From: a virus
Direction: 5' to 3' (one strand)
Length of the DNA stretch: 20,333 bases
IMG/VR virus record: IMGVR_UViG_3300015360_000241
Location: 1-20,333 of that record
This document shows positions 1-8,101 of the stretch, in pieces. A model generated the notes under the pieces. That model did no database searches. It was not told the origin of the DNA and saw only the letters and a list, made by a program, of their open reading frames with translations. The translations under genes were made by a program, and so were the position numbers. Each line of letters opens with the position of its first letter. Positions within the stretch are counted from its first letter, which is position 1.

Positions 1-2
1 AG

Positions 3-608
3 TGGAAAATGGCTCAGAACATTTACTCTTACACTTCTGGTCAACGTGGAGGAACACCTCTTACAAACGGTGTACCTGCTACGGGCGCTTCGACTCTCGT
101 TACCGATGCTTGGACAGCCGCCGCAGCAAACAGAGTTAAAGCTGGTGATGTTTTCACAATTGCAGCTGTTTACTCTGTAAACCCAATTACAAAACAAAGC
201 ACAGGAGTGTTACAGCAATTCGTAGTAACCGCTGACGCTTCATCTGATGGTTCTGGTAACGCAACACTAAGTATTGCACCTAGCATTTATTCATCTGCCT
301 CAGGTTCATTACAAAATGTTGATGCATTACCTGCAGACAACGCAGCACTTACCTTCTTGCAAGCCGTAAGTACTATTACCTCAAACAACATGGTCTACCA
401 TAAAGACGCATTTGTTTTAGGTTGCGCTGATTTAGAGATGCCAAGTGGTGTTGATATGGCCTCTCGTGCAAGTGATCCAGAATCTGGATTATCTGTCCGA
501 TTTATCCGTGACTACAGCATTTCTACTGACACAATAATTAGCCGTTTAGATATTCTCTACGGTTGGAAAGTAGTTCGTCCTGAATTTGCTTGTAAGATCT
601 TAGGTTAA
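3..608 (+). CDS. Major capsid (coat) protein, P22 gp5-like, 3' part only
   Basis: C-terminal part of a P22-type coat protein, which builds the icosahedral head shell. The reading frame is open to the left edge (codons TGG AAA precede the ATG at 9), so that ATG is very likely internal and the gene starts outside the window. Family coat proteins are about 400-430 aa; about 200 are visible. The tail of the fragment carries the features I associate with this family: MVYHKDAFVLGCADLEMPSG, an aromatic/arginine stretch VRFIRDYSISTDT, and the ending DILYGWKVVRPEFACKI. The middle (roughly residues 45-105 of the visible part), with KAGDVFTIA and GNATLSIAPSI, fits the beta-rich insertion region. The gp4-like and gp10-like genes downstream support the call. 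Confidence 0.9.
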   Translation, partial: WKMAQNIYSYTSGQRGGTPLTNGVPATGASTLVTDAWTAAAANRVKAGDVFTIAAVYSVNPITKQSTGVLQQFVVTADASSDGSGNATLSIAPSIYSSASGSLQNVDALPADNAALTFLQAVSTITSNNMVYHKDAFVLGCADLEMPSGVDMASRASDPESGLSVRFIRDYSISTDTIISRLDILYGWKVVRPEFACKILG

Positions 609-633
609 TTTAAGATTTGGAAGGGGGAGTCCT

Positions 634-936
634 ATGAAGGGCTCTCCTTGTTTAATATATAAGGGAAAAAAGATGGATTTAAAAATGCAAGGCGAGACAT
701 ACGCAAGCGCTGATAAGGACACCACAAATTATGCCGAGAAGCGCGTTTACATATTAAAGCCCGGCTATGTTTACAACCCTTTAAAGAAATACCCACGTAA
801 TGGTCCATGTATTTGCGGGTCTGGAAAAAAGTTTAAAAAATGTCATTTAGATTTATTGCCAGATGCCATCACGGTTGCCGAAGCAAATAAAATGGCGATT
901 GATTTTCATAACCTTAAGGGGAATAGACATGCTTAA
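634..936 (+). CDS. Small SEC-C zinc-binding motif protein
   Basis: 100-aa protein of unknown role with a clear SEC-C motif near its C-terminus: PCICGSGKKFKKCH, with C59, C61, C70 and H71 as the probable zinc ligands. This motif is best known from the SecA tail, where it binds zinc and SecB, and occurs in many unrelated proteins as a small protein-contact module. The start at 634 is fixed by a strong Shine-Dalgarno (AAGGGGGAG, 619-627). The gene lies between coat and the gp4-like gene in the structural operon, so it is probably made late and may be a virion or assembly factor; that is inference. The N-terminal 55 residues resemble nothing I recognise. Confidence 0.75.
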   Translation: MKGSPCLIYKGKKMDLKMQGETYASADKDTTNYAEKRVYILKPGYVYNPLKKYPRNGPCICGSGKKFKKCHLDLLPDAITVAEANKMAIDFHNLKGNRHA

Positions 937-1285
937 AGTCGAATATCCTAAATTTGTATATCACAAATCAGAATCACCGAAAGTTGTAAAATCAAAAGAA
1001 GAGCATGACCTGCTTTCAAAAGAATGGGTTGAAGCTCCAGTTGATCCATTGGCAGTTGAAGTCAAGGAAGAAATAAAAGTTCAACCTGAAGAAGTAAAAG
1101 AAGAGCCAAAGGAAGAGCCAAAGGAAGAACCAAAAGAAGAACCAAAGGTTCAACCTGAAGAAATAAAAGAAGAAGTGAAAGAAGAAGTGAAAATTCAACC
1201 CAAAGAAGAAAAGCCAGAACCAAAAGCCTTAAAAAGAATGTTGGGCCGTGGTTTAAAAAGAAGGATAAGTAATGGCAACGGTTAG
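929..1285 (+). CDS. Charged EPK-repeat protein of the head operon
   Basis: 118-aa protein, start taken as ATG 929 because AAGGGG (916-921) sits just upstream; the ORF is open back to an ATG at 863 but that one lies deep in the previous gene. The N-terminal 30 residues contain YPKFVYH and may be folded. Residues about 45-100 are low-complexity, with tandem EEPK units flanked by VQPEEV/IKEE blocks, encoded by imperfect 12-bp repeats at 1097-1147. The C-terminus is basic (KRMLGRGLKRRI). A Glu/Pro/Lys stretch of this kind is likely extended, like a spacer or TonB-type linker. The last 14 nt overlap the next gene. No family is recognised; a head-decoration or head-to-tail linker role would be a guess. 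Confidence 0.7.
   Translation: MLKVEYPKFVYHKSESPKVVKSKEEHDLLSKEWVEAPVDPLAVEVKEEIKVQPEEVKEEPKEEPKEEPKEEPKVQPEEIKEEVKEEVKIQPKEEKPEPKALKRMLGRGLKRRISNGNG
1097..1147 (+). repeat. Imperfect 12-bp tandem repeats coding EEPK
   Basis: About four units of the form GAAGAGCCAAAG/GAAGAACCAAAA in a row inside the EPK-repeat gene. They keep the frame, with synonymous third-position changes between units, which suggests the peptide repeat is maintained. Tracts like this can vary in copy number between isolates. Confidence 0.7.
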
Positions 1286-1979
1286 AGACCTACTTAAAGG
1301 ATCGCTAAGACTTTTAGGTGCAATATCTACTGGAGAAACACCGACTTCAGAAGAACTAACTGACGGACTTTCGGTCCTTAATGACATGCTTGATAGCTGG
1401 GCCACTGAAAAACTTTTAGTATATGGCAGAGTTAGAGAAGAGTTTAGCCTTGTCTCTGGAACTCAATCTTACACAATTGGAAGTGCTGGCACTTTTAACA
1501 CGTCTCGCCCTCAAGGCATAAATGAAGCTACTATCGAGGATCAATCTGTAAGCCCTACCACTGAATATCGATTACATATCTTAAATGATCAGGAATGGTC
1601 TGAAATTAAAATCAAAGATCTGACCGGAAATATTCCCACAAAGCTATACATGGAAGAAGGCTTTCCATTAAACACACTTTATTTTTGGCCAAAGCCATCA
1701 TCGACTAACAAAGTCGTACTATATTCTTGGAAGCCATTTACTGCGTTTGCAACACTTGACACAACGGTTTCAATGCCGCCTGGATTTGCAAAGGCGTTGA
1801 GATACAACCTTGCTTTAGAGTTAGCACCTGAATACGGCAAATCTGCAAGCCCTGAGCTTGTCTCGGGTGCAATGGAATCAAAAGAAAATATCAAACGCAT
1901 GAATATTAAACCTCAATACTTAAGCGTTGATGCCGCATTAATGGGTTCAAAACCTTTTAACATTGAAACGGGTGAGTAA
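1272..1979 (+). CDS. P22 gp4-like head-completion / tail accessory factor
   Basis: 235-aa protein resembling the P22 tail accessory factor family (gp4), which binds the portal after packaging and starts tail assembly. The N-terminus MATVRDLLKGSLRLLGAIST, followed by the helical block ELTDGLSVLNDMLDSWATEK, is typical, as are the later TLYFWPKP segment and the helix MPPGFAKALRYNLALELAPEYG. The length is somewhat longer than P22 gp4 (about 166 aa) but usual for homologues in other podoviruses. The gene overlaps the preceding one by 14 nt and the gp10-like gene by 1 nt, implying translational coupling. The order coat-gp4-gp10 is that of P22. Confidence 0.88.
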   Translation: MATVRDLLKGSLRLLGAISTGETPTSEELTDGLSVLNDMLDSWATEKLLVYGRVREEFSLVSGTQSYTIGSAGTFNTSRPQGINEATIEDQSVSPTTEYRLHILNDQEWSEIKIKDLTGNIPTKLYMEEGFPLNTLYFWPKPSSTNKVVLYSWKPFTAFATLDTTVSMPPGFAKALRYNLALELAPEYGKSASPELVSGAMESKENIKRMNIKPQYLSVDAALMGSKPFNIETGE

Positions 1980-3427
1980 TGCGATTTCCTGGTTTCATCG
2001 GACCTAGTTATACAACGCGCTCAGTGAATGTGAACTGTCAGCGCAGTGTAAATCTATATCCTGAGATTGATGAAACAGGCACCGCTAAAGAACGTGAAGT
2101 CGCTGCACTTTTAGGTACGCCAGGTCTTAGACTTGCTAAAAATGTTGGAAGTGGCCCAGTTAGACTTATTAAAGAGGATCCAGACGGAAGAATATTTGTC
2201 GCAAGCGGAGCCACGCTATACAGGCTTACTCGCACTGAAGGAGTTTGGGCGCAGAGCACAGTCGGCTCTTTAAGTACAACTACAGGCAAAATGAATGCGG
2301 CTTCAAGTTCACTTCACACTGTATTTGTTGACGGCACTGTTAACTATGCTTTCGTGAATGCTACAAGCGTATTTGGCAGCTTTACATCACTCGGATTTTC
2401 AGGCGTGCCAACTGCAACGCATGTGGATTACATCGATGGTTATTTTATTTTCAATGAATCAAGTACGAATAAGTTTTGGGTCTCAGACATTAATAGCCTT
2501 ACTGTAAGTCCTTTAGATTTTGCCTCAGCTGAGGGAAATCCAGACGACATTGTTGCACTCATTGCACTAAATCGTGATCTATGGCTTTTTAATTCAAAAA
2601 CAATTGAAGTTTTCTCTAATACTGGAAATCCTGATTTTCCGTTTGAAAGAATTTCAGGCGGCTTTGTTGAGCAAGGGTGTGTCGCTCCTCACAGTGTCGC
2701 AAAAATTGAAGGCTCAGTTTTTTGGCTAAGTCGCTCTGAGACTGGAAATGGATCTGTTTACATGGCAAGAGGCTTAAGTCCTCAGCGTGTAAGTACTCAC
2801 GCAGTTGAAAAAGTAATTCAAGGGTACAACGATATGTCTACAGCGGTAGCCTATTGTTATAAGTCAGGCGGACATATTTTTTATGTCATTAACTTTGTAG
2901 AAGGCACATGGGTTTATGACGTAACCACAAATTTGTGGCATGAGAGGGCATACACCTCAAATGGCGTCCTTCAGCGTCATCGTGCAAATGTTCACTCTTT
3001 TATTAAAGACTTAGGTGTTCACCTTGTCGGTGATTATTCAGATGGCAACGTCTATCAACTTGATGGCGTATATTACACAGACAACGGTGCATACATCACA
3101 AGACTTAGAGCCTCACCACATGTCTCAAGCGAAGGAGATTTTCTTTTTTGTCATAGTTTTAGACTTGATATGGAAACGGGCGTAGGCGTTGACGGCGGCG
3201 GTCAAGGCACAAGTCCTCAAGCAATGCTTCAATATAGTGATGACGGCGGCCATACATGGTCAAATGAAATGTGGGCGTCAGTTGGAGCCATAGGTAAGAC
3301 AAAAACTCGGGCATTATGGCGCAGACTTGGAAAATTTAGAGACCGTGTGTTTCGAGTCACCATTACTGATCCAATAAAAGTCGCCTTAATTGGCGCTGAA
3401 CTTGAAGTTGAAAAGGGAGCAAGCTAA
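1979..3427 (+). CDS. P22 gp10-like packaged-DNA stabilization protein
   Basis: 482-aa protein of the P22 gp10 family (P22 gp10 is 472 aa), the second tail hub component that closes the portal channel with gp4. The N-terminus FPGFIGPSYTTRSVNVNCQR followed by SVNLYPEID is characteristic, as is the beta-propeller-like body with repeated strand-turn units, for example DGRIFVASGATLYRLT, HVDYIDGYFIFN and NRDLWLFNSKTIEVF. The C-terminal GDFLFCHSFRLDMETGVG and MLQYSDDGGHTWSNE regions are also typical of the family. It starts on the last base of the previous stop codon and ends the same way with the next gene. There is no sign of damage. Confidence 0.9.
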   Translation: MRFPGFIGPSYTTRSVNVNCQRSVNLYPEIDETGTAKEREVAALLGTPGLRLAKNVGSGPVRLIKEDPDGRIFVASGATLYRLTRTEGVWAQSTVGSLSTTTGKMNAASSSLHTVFVDGTVNYAFVNATSVFGSFTSLGFSGVPTATHVDYIDGYFIFNESSTNKFWVSDINSLTVSPLDFASAEGNPDDIVALIALNRDLWLFNSKTIEVFSNTGNPDFPFERISGGFVEQGCVAPHSVAKIEGSVFWLSRSETGNGSVYMARGLSPQRVSTHAVEKVIQGYNDMSTAVAYCYKSGGHIFYVINFVEGTWVYDVTTNLWHERAYTSNGVLQRHRANVHSFIKDLGVHLVGDYSDGNVYQLDGVYYTDNGAYITRLRASPHVSSEGDFLFCHSFRLDMETGVGVDGGGQGTSPQAMLQYSDDGGHTWSNEMWASVGAIGKTKTRALWRRLGKFRDRVFRVTITDPIKVALIGAELEVEKGAS

Positions 3428-3894
3428 TGGCAAATCTTCCCTTACTGCAAGTGCCATATCGAGATAAGCCTGCGGGTTCTGACGGACTTCTATCTATTCC
3501 TTGGCAACAATTCTTTACTCTTTTAAAGCGCGTTGTTGACCCACTCGGTGTTGAAAAAACATTTGAACTTGCGAACAACCAAGCCGCAGCCGTTGACATT
3601 GAAGGCCTAGCTTTTAATTCAGATACAACAAAACAATCTCTCATTGAATATTTTGTTCAGCGAATTACAACTGGCGTTGGAGCTGTAGAGCTAACCGAAA
3701 GCGGAGTACTTCACTCGGTTTGGCAGGTCACAAGTGCTACATGGTCCATTTCTCAAGGTGACTTTTATCCAGAGGATGCTGGCATTACTTTCACAATTAC
3801 TGCCGCTGGTAAAGTTAAATACACGACAACCAACGTAACAGGCACTCCTTCTATTTCAAAAATCTCTTACAGAGTAAGGAGCATGGCGGGCTAA
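3427..3894 (+). CDS. Structural-operon protein at the tail-needle position
   Basis: 155-aa protein that I do not recognise by family. By position it sits where P22 has gp26 (tail needle) and gp14. The N-terminal 40 residues contain LLSIPWQQFFTLLKRVVDPL, a short helical segment of a type seen in small podovirus neck/tail proteins. Residues 60-155 look beta-rich (Thr/Ser/Val alternation, e.g. AGKVKYTTTNVTGTPSISK), like a small jelly-roll or tip domain. No long coiled coil is seen, which argues against a canonical gp26 needle. It is coupled by 1-nt overlap to the gp10-like gene and is followed immediately by the GNAT-like gene. Confidence 0.7.
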   Translation: MANLPLLQVPYRDKPAGSDGLLSIPWQQFFTLLKRVVDPLGVEKTFELANNQAAAVDIEGLAFNSDTTKQSLIEYFVQRITTGVGAVELTESGVLHSVWQVTSATWSISQGDFYPEDAGITFTITAAGKVKYTTTNVTGTPSISKISYRVRSMAG

Positions 3895-4248
3895 ATGCTT
3901 AAAGATACGTTGTACGCAAAATATATAAAAGAACGAGATGACAGAGAAATTCTAGAGGATGAATTTGGATTCATCACTTACAAGATTTCAGGCGAGGAAT
4001 GTTACATCAACGACATGTGTATTGATCTTAGTGAGAGATCAGGTAGTAGGGGGCGTAACTTGATTGAACAGCTTAAAGAAATTGCACTTAAATTAGGATG
4101 CACGTTTATTTCAGCGAACATTTATCTAGCTGATAAAGGCTCATCAAATACTTTATTTGCATCGTTAAAAGTTGGTTTTAAAGTCGTTAAAGCAAATCAC
4201 GACATACTTTTTATTGTTAAAAAAATTGGGGGCGAAGACAATGGGTGA
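3895..4248 (+). CDS. Small GNAT-like N-acetyltransferase fold protein
   Basis: 117-aa protein that looks like a minimal GNAT acetyltransferase. Residues about 36-60 (CYINDMCIDLSERSGSRGRN followed by LIEQLKEIA) match the beta4-loop-alpha3 core, with the GSRGRN stretch at the place of the acetyl-CoA pyrophosphate loop (R/Q-x-x-G-x-G/A). The usual glycine pattern is degraded. The later LGCTFISANIYLADKGSSNT and LFASLKVGFKVV segments match the C-terminal half of the fold. GNAT-like proteins of this size are found in podovirus head/ejection operons, but their substrate is unknown to me. The ATG directly follows the previous stop (TAA ATG), consistent with coupling. Catalytic activity is uncertain. 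Confidence 0.7.
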   Translation: MLKDTLYAKYIKERDDREILEDEFGFITYKISGEECYINDMCIDLSERSGSRGRNLIEQLKEIALKLGCTFISANIYLADKGSSNTLFASLKVGFKVVKANHDILFIVKKIGGEDNG

Positions 4249-5131
4249 TGTAGTTAAGGGTGTTGGCGGTGTTGTTGATAACGTACTCGGCACTAACATG
4301 GCGGGTCCTAACTCATCGGATAAAGCAATTAGTGCGCAGACAAGCGCCGCTAATGAAGCGAATCAAACGGCTCGATATGTTTTCGATACACAGCGTGCTG
4401 ACAATGAACCTTGGAGAGCGGCGGGTACAAAAGCCCTAGGTGATTTAGCTAATCCTGACTTCCAACGTGATTTTAAAATGGAAGATTATCAAGCGGACCC
4501 TGGTTATCAATTTCGAATGGAAGAGGGCGCTAAAGCTGTAGAGAGATCAGCCGCTGCACGCGGAGGACTTAACTCAGGTGCCACACTAAAAGCCCTTAGT
4601 CGTTACGGACAAGACTTTGCGACCAATGAATATCAAAATGCCTACAGTCGGTTCAACTCAGACCGTGATCGTAGATTTAATAGACTCTCATCTCTTGCAG
4701 GCGTCGGCCAAACGGCAGTCGGCCAAATGGGTCAGGCCGCAAGTCAGTACGGTCAATCCGTGGGCTCAAATCAAATCGGTCTTGGTAATGCCATAGGCGC
4801 TGCGAATATTGGTCAAGCAAATCGTCAAGCGCAACTGGTTAGTCAGGGTGCTGGCGCTGCCGCTGCCGCTTTTTCTGATGAGCGTCTTAAAACTAATGTC
4901 ACTCCAGTTTTAAAAGCAGATCTTGATGAAATGAAGAAACACCTCAAAGCATATTCTTTCAAATATATTTCAGACAAGCATGGCGAGGGTGATTGGGTTG
5001 GAGTAATGGCCCAAGATCTTCAAAAATCTAAACTAGGACGAACACTCGTAGTCGAAAACGAAGACGGCCACAAGATGATCGATATGAAAAAAGTAATGTC
5101 ACTGTTCTTAGCAACAATGGCGGGAGAATAA
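4241..5131 (+). CDS. P22 gp7-like DNA-ejection protein with C-terminal S74 chaperone domain
   Basis: 296-aa protein, start taken as ATG 4241 just after GGGGGCGAAG; an in-frame ATG at 4172 lies inside the GNAT gene. The N-terminal two thirds match a widespread podovirus ejection-protein type (DNA transfer protein, P22 gp7 position): EPWRAAGTKALGDLANP, DPGYQFRMEEGAKAVERSAA, ARGGLNSGATLKALSRYGQD, then a Gln/Gly/Ala-rich segment. The C-terminal about 80 residues begin FSDERLKTNVTPV and include YSFKY and GVMAQDLQ, the hallmark of the peptidase S74 intramolecular chaperone domain. In that family the chain is cut before the Ser of SDxRLK after assembly. The protein would be injected with the genome; whether this copy self-cleaves is not known. 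Confidence 0.85.
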   Translation: MGDVVKGVGGVVDNVLGTNMAGPNSSDKAISAQTSAANEANQTARYVFDTQRADNEPWRAAGTKALGDLANPDFQRDFKMEDYQADPGYQFRMEEGAKAVERSAAARGGLNSGATLKALSRYGQDFATNEYQNAYSRFNSDRDRRFNRLSSLAGVGQTAVGQMGQAASQYGQSVGSNQIGLGNAIGAANIGQANRQAQLVSQGAGAAAAAFSDERLKTNVTPVLKADLDEMKKHLKAYSFKYISDKHGEGDWVGVMAQDLQKSKLGRTLVVENEDGHKMIDMKKVMSLFLATMAGE

Positions 5132-5132
5132 C

Positions 5133-6266
5133 ATGGCCCAGATAGATCACAGTATTTATTTACAACAACAAACTCCTGACATAGTTGGGGGCATTGAGCG
5201 TGGCATGAATATGCGCGATATGATTGATAAGCGTAAAAAACAAGCCGCCCTTGATAAAAAACAAAAAGACATTGATGATGCCTACAGCGCAGGCGTTGTG
5301 ACTAATCCTGACGGCACCACTTCTGTGGATCGAAACAAAACACTTTCAGGTCTCGCAAAAGTCGGCGGTCAAGAATATCTGGAAGGTGAACAAAAATTCA
5401 GCGCCCATGATCTCGCTCAGACAGAAGCAAAGACGAAAAAGAGTCTTTATGAAGCTGATACAATAACAAGAATTGCAGGATCAATAACAGATGAGCCGAG
5501 CTATCAATTTGGAATAAAAGAAGCTGCAAAAGCTGGAATTGATGTTACCCAAATGCCGCCTAGCTATGACCCTAAATTTATCAATGGAGTACTGGCTAGA
5601 TCGCTCTCGTACAAAGAAAAAATTGCCAATCAGTTGGAAAAAGATAAAATACAAAATTCAGCACTCGACCGCAAAGAAGCAAGGGACGAAAGAAGGTTTC
5701 AAGCGGGCATTAAATTGGATGAAAAAAAGCAGGGGCTTAAAACTCCGTTTGGATATGCCAATACCGAAGACGATGCCAAAAAGCTTAAAGAAAGTTTTGA
5801 ATCAAAATCAACTTTCGATAATAAACTTGAGCAAATGATTGCACTAAGAGAAAAGCATAAGGGCGGAAATTTTTCTAACCGTGAAGACGTTGCAAGAGGG
5901 AAGCAACTCTCTAAAGATCTTTTACTTGAATATAAAAACATGGCTAAGCTCGGAGTGCTTTCTAAAAACGATGAAGATATAATTCGAGCCATTATTCCAG
6001 ACGATCCACTTGAATATAATTCTCCTCTTGCCGCTATTCAGGGACAAGATCCAACGTTGGCAAAACTTAAAGCGTTCCAAGCAGATTCTAATAAAGATTT
6101 TCAAACTCGTGTGAACACAAGAACGAGAGCGGGCATCGATACCGCAGCTCAGGGCGCGCCGAGAAGTCAATTCTCACCGGGTGGCAATGACCAGATTGCA
6201 CAACAAGAGCAGCGCGCAAAACAAATTCTGGAGCAACGAAAAAAGAATAAGGTTGCGGGGAAATAA
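5133..6266 (+). CDS. P22 gp20-position internal/ejection protein
   Basis: 377-aa, very hydrophilic protein rich in Lys, Asp, Gln and Glu. Residues 1-60 (QQTPDIVGGIERGMNMRDMI, then a KKQAALDKKQKDIDDAY helix) resemble the start of many podovirus internal virion proteins, with a predicted coiled coil from about 150 to 250 (EKIANQLEKDK... DRKEARDERRFQAGIKLDEK). The C-terminus is Gln/Lys/Arg-rich. There are no catalytic motifs, signal peptide or TM segment. By position (after gp7-like, before gp16-like) it corresponds to P22 gp20, one of three proteins ejected ahead of the DNA. Family assignment rests on position and composition more than on sequence identity. Confidence 0.72.
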   Translation: MAQIDHSIYLQQQTPDIVGGIERGMNMRDMIDKRKKQAALDKKQKDIDDAYSAGVVTNPDGTTSVDRNKTLSGLAKVGGQEYLEGEQKFSAHDLAQTEAKTKKSLYEADTITRIAGSITDEPSYQFGIKEAAKAGIDVTQMPPSYDPKFINGVLARSLSYKEKIANQLEKDKIQNSALDRKEARDERRFQAGIKLDEKKQGLKTPFGYANTEDDAKKLKESFESKSTFDNKLEQMIALREKHKGGNFSNREDVARGKQLSKDLLLEYKNMAKLGVLSKNDEDIIRAIIPDDPLEYNSPLAAIQGQDPTLAKLKAFQADSNKDFQTRVNTRTRAGIDTAAQGAPRSQFSPGGNDQIAQQEQRAKQILEQRKKNKVAGK

Positions 6267-8101
6267 TGGATCTAGAAAACTTATCTGATGCAGAATTAGA
6301 ACATATTGCCGGTGGTGGGCTTAGAAAAGAAAGCCCTGACCAAATGGAACTTATGAGCGATGCAGATCTTGAGAAGATCGCAAATGGCGGGCTACGCGCT
6401 CAAGAATCTGAAAAGATACCCGCATATGTATCAGCTATTAGAAAATTAACTCAAGGTGCAACGGCTGGTTTCTCAGATGAAATTGCGGGTGCAGGTGAGG
6501 CAATTGGCCGATCTGTGGGCTTAAAGGGTCTTGGCGGTCCTATGAATGAGATTGAACGCGCTGAAGGCGGGCCTACTCTTAATTTAGAAGTTTTAAAAAA
6601 AGCATATGAACAAGGACGTAATTATGAACGCGAACTTTTAATACAAGATTCCAAAGACAACCCAGGCATATCAACTGTAGCTGAAATCGGCGGCGCCATA
6701 CTCTCTCCTGTAAATAAGATTGCAAAAGGTGCTTCTTTATTAAAACAGGGCGCTGCGATAGGCGGTATTACAGGCCTTGGTAATTCCGAAGCTGAGGATG
6801 CTAAAGGAATGCTTGTTGACACTGCAACAGGCGCAGCTATCGGGGGCACTGTAGGCAAAGTCGCTGACAAGGCTTCAAAAGTAATTGGAAATAGTGCAAA
6901 GGCTGTAAGTAAGAAATCAGGGGATCTAGCTGAGAGTTTTGCAGCACGAGCAGTGGGCGCTGAGCGCGCGACTATTAAAAAACTTGGAAAAGACACAGTT
7001 AAAGAAGTCGGTCGTTACGCACTTGATGAAAAACTATTAACTCCTCTCTCATCAACTGATGATGTCATTGCACGCAATGCAGCTAATAAAGCTAAGGGCG
7101 GCGCTAAAATGGATGAAGTTTATTCGGCCATTGACGATGCCGGTGCGAGCACTTTTAATCCTCTTGATGTTGCCAGCAAGTTAGACGAAAAACTCGGTGG
7201 ATTTTATCGCAGTCCGATTAATCAAGGAGAAACAAGACAATTAGAAAATACTCTTGAGTCAATTCTCATGCGTGGAGATAAGAATGTTTCTCTTAAAGAA
7301 GCGCAAGTCTTAAAACAAGAGCTCGGTAAAGTCGCTAACTGGAAAAACAATCTTAACATTACTGACAAAGAAAAAATGGCGCGAGAAGCCTATGGAATTG
7401 TAAACCAATCTATAGATGAAGCTACTGAAGCCGGTGCTAAATCTATTAATCGCTTGGGCTTAGATAAAACATTAAAGACTGGCAAAAAACTTTATGGAAA
7501 TGCATCTAATGCAGAACAACTACTTACTAATAAAGGAGCCAGAGAGCAAGGCAATCAACTCTTTGGAATTACTGACGCAGTTACTGCAACGGGTGCGGGC
7601 GGTTATGCTGCGGTAACTGGGGATTTGGTAACTGCGGGCGTTGCAATGTTAGCTAAAAAAGGCTTACAAAGATTTGGGTCACAAAGCGCAGCCCTTACAC
7701 TAGATAAGATCTCAAAAACCCTTGCGACCTCTCCCAAATTCGCCCAACTTCAAAGCCAGAACCCAAAAGCATTTCAAGCTCTAGTTCAAAAATTGTCAAA
7801 CGAGGCTAACGGTCCTGGTTCAGTTCTTTCTAAGCCGGGAAAATCAGATAATGAAAAACCAGATCAAGAGGAGTCAAGACCCTTAAAAGGTTCTGAGAAA
7901 TGGGCCAATGACGGCGTAGAAAAACTTAAGAGCCATGACAAATCAGGTGCTTTAAGTAATCCAAAAGTAATTGAGAAAATTATGAATTCTAAAGAAGGAA
8001 AAAGTCTTTTAATAGCGGCCTCTGATCTTAAGCCAAATTCCAAAGCTATGGATCAGTTGCTTGCAAAAATTAAATCTAAATACATTCAGGAGAAACTCTA
8101 A
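6266..8101 (+). CDS. P22 gp16-like DNA-ejection protein
   Basis: 611-aa protein at the gp16 position (P22 gp16 is 609 aa), expected to enter the host envelope at infection and help DNA cross it. The N-terminus has two copies of a short motif, LSDAELEHIAGGGLR and MSDADLEKIANGGLR, about 30 residues apart. Next is AIRKLTQGATAGFSDEIAGA, a segment common in podovirus ejection proteins. Residues about 155-205 form Gly/Ala-rich zipper-like hydrophobic stretches (AAIGGITGLG, ATGAAIGGTVGKVAD), and another lies near 440-460, fitting membrane or pore contact. The rest is helical and charged. It overlaps both neighbours by 1 nt. Confidence 0.85.
   Translation: MDLENLSDAELEHIAGGGLRKESPDQMELMSDADLEKIANGGLRAQESEKIPAYVSAIRKLTQGATAGFSDEIAGAGEAIGRSVGLKGLGGPMNEIERAEGGPTLNLEVLKKAYEQGRNYERELLIQDSKDNPGISTVAEIGGAILSPVNKIAKGASLLKQGAAIGGITGLGNSEAEDAKGMLVDTATGAAIGGTVGKVADKASKVIGNSAKAVSKKSGDLAESFAARAVGAERATIKKLGKDTVKEVGRYALDEKLLTPLSSTDDVIARNAANKAKGGAKMDEVYSAIDDAGASTFNPLDVASKLDEKLGGFYRSPINQGETRQLENTLESILMRGDKNVSLKEAQVLKQELGKVANWKNNLNITDKEKMAREAYGIVNQSIDEATEAGAKSINRLGLDKTLKTGKKLYGNASNAEQLLTNKGAREQGNQLFGITDAVTATGAGGYAAVTGDLVTAGVAMLAKKGLQRFGSQSAALTLDKISKTLATSPKFAQLQSQNPKAFQALVQKLSNEANGPGSVLSKPGKSDNEKPDQEESRPLKGSEKWANDGVEKLKSHDKSGALSNPKVIEKIMNSKEGKSLLIAASDLKPNSKAMDQLLAKIKSKYIQEKL

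Noticed and set aside
1016-1198. Minus-strand ORF rich in Phe
   Set aside because: It is the complement of the EPK repeat and has no start context.
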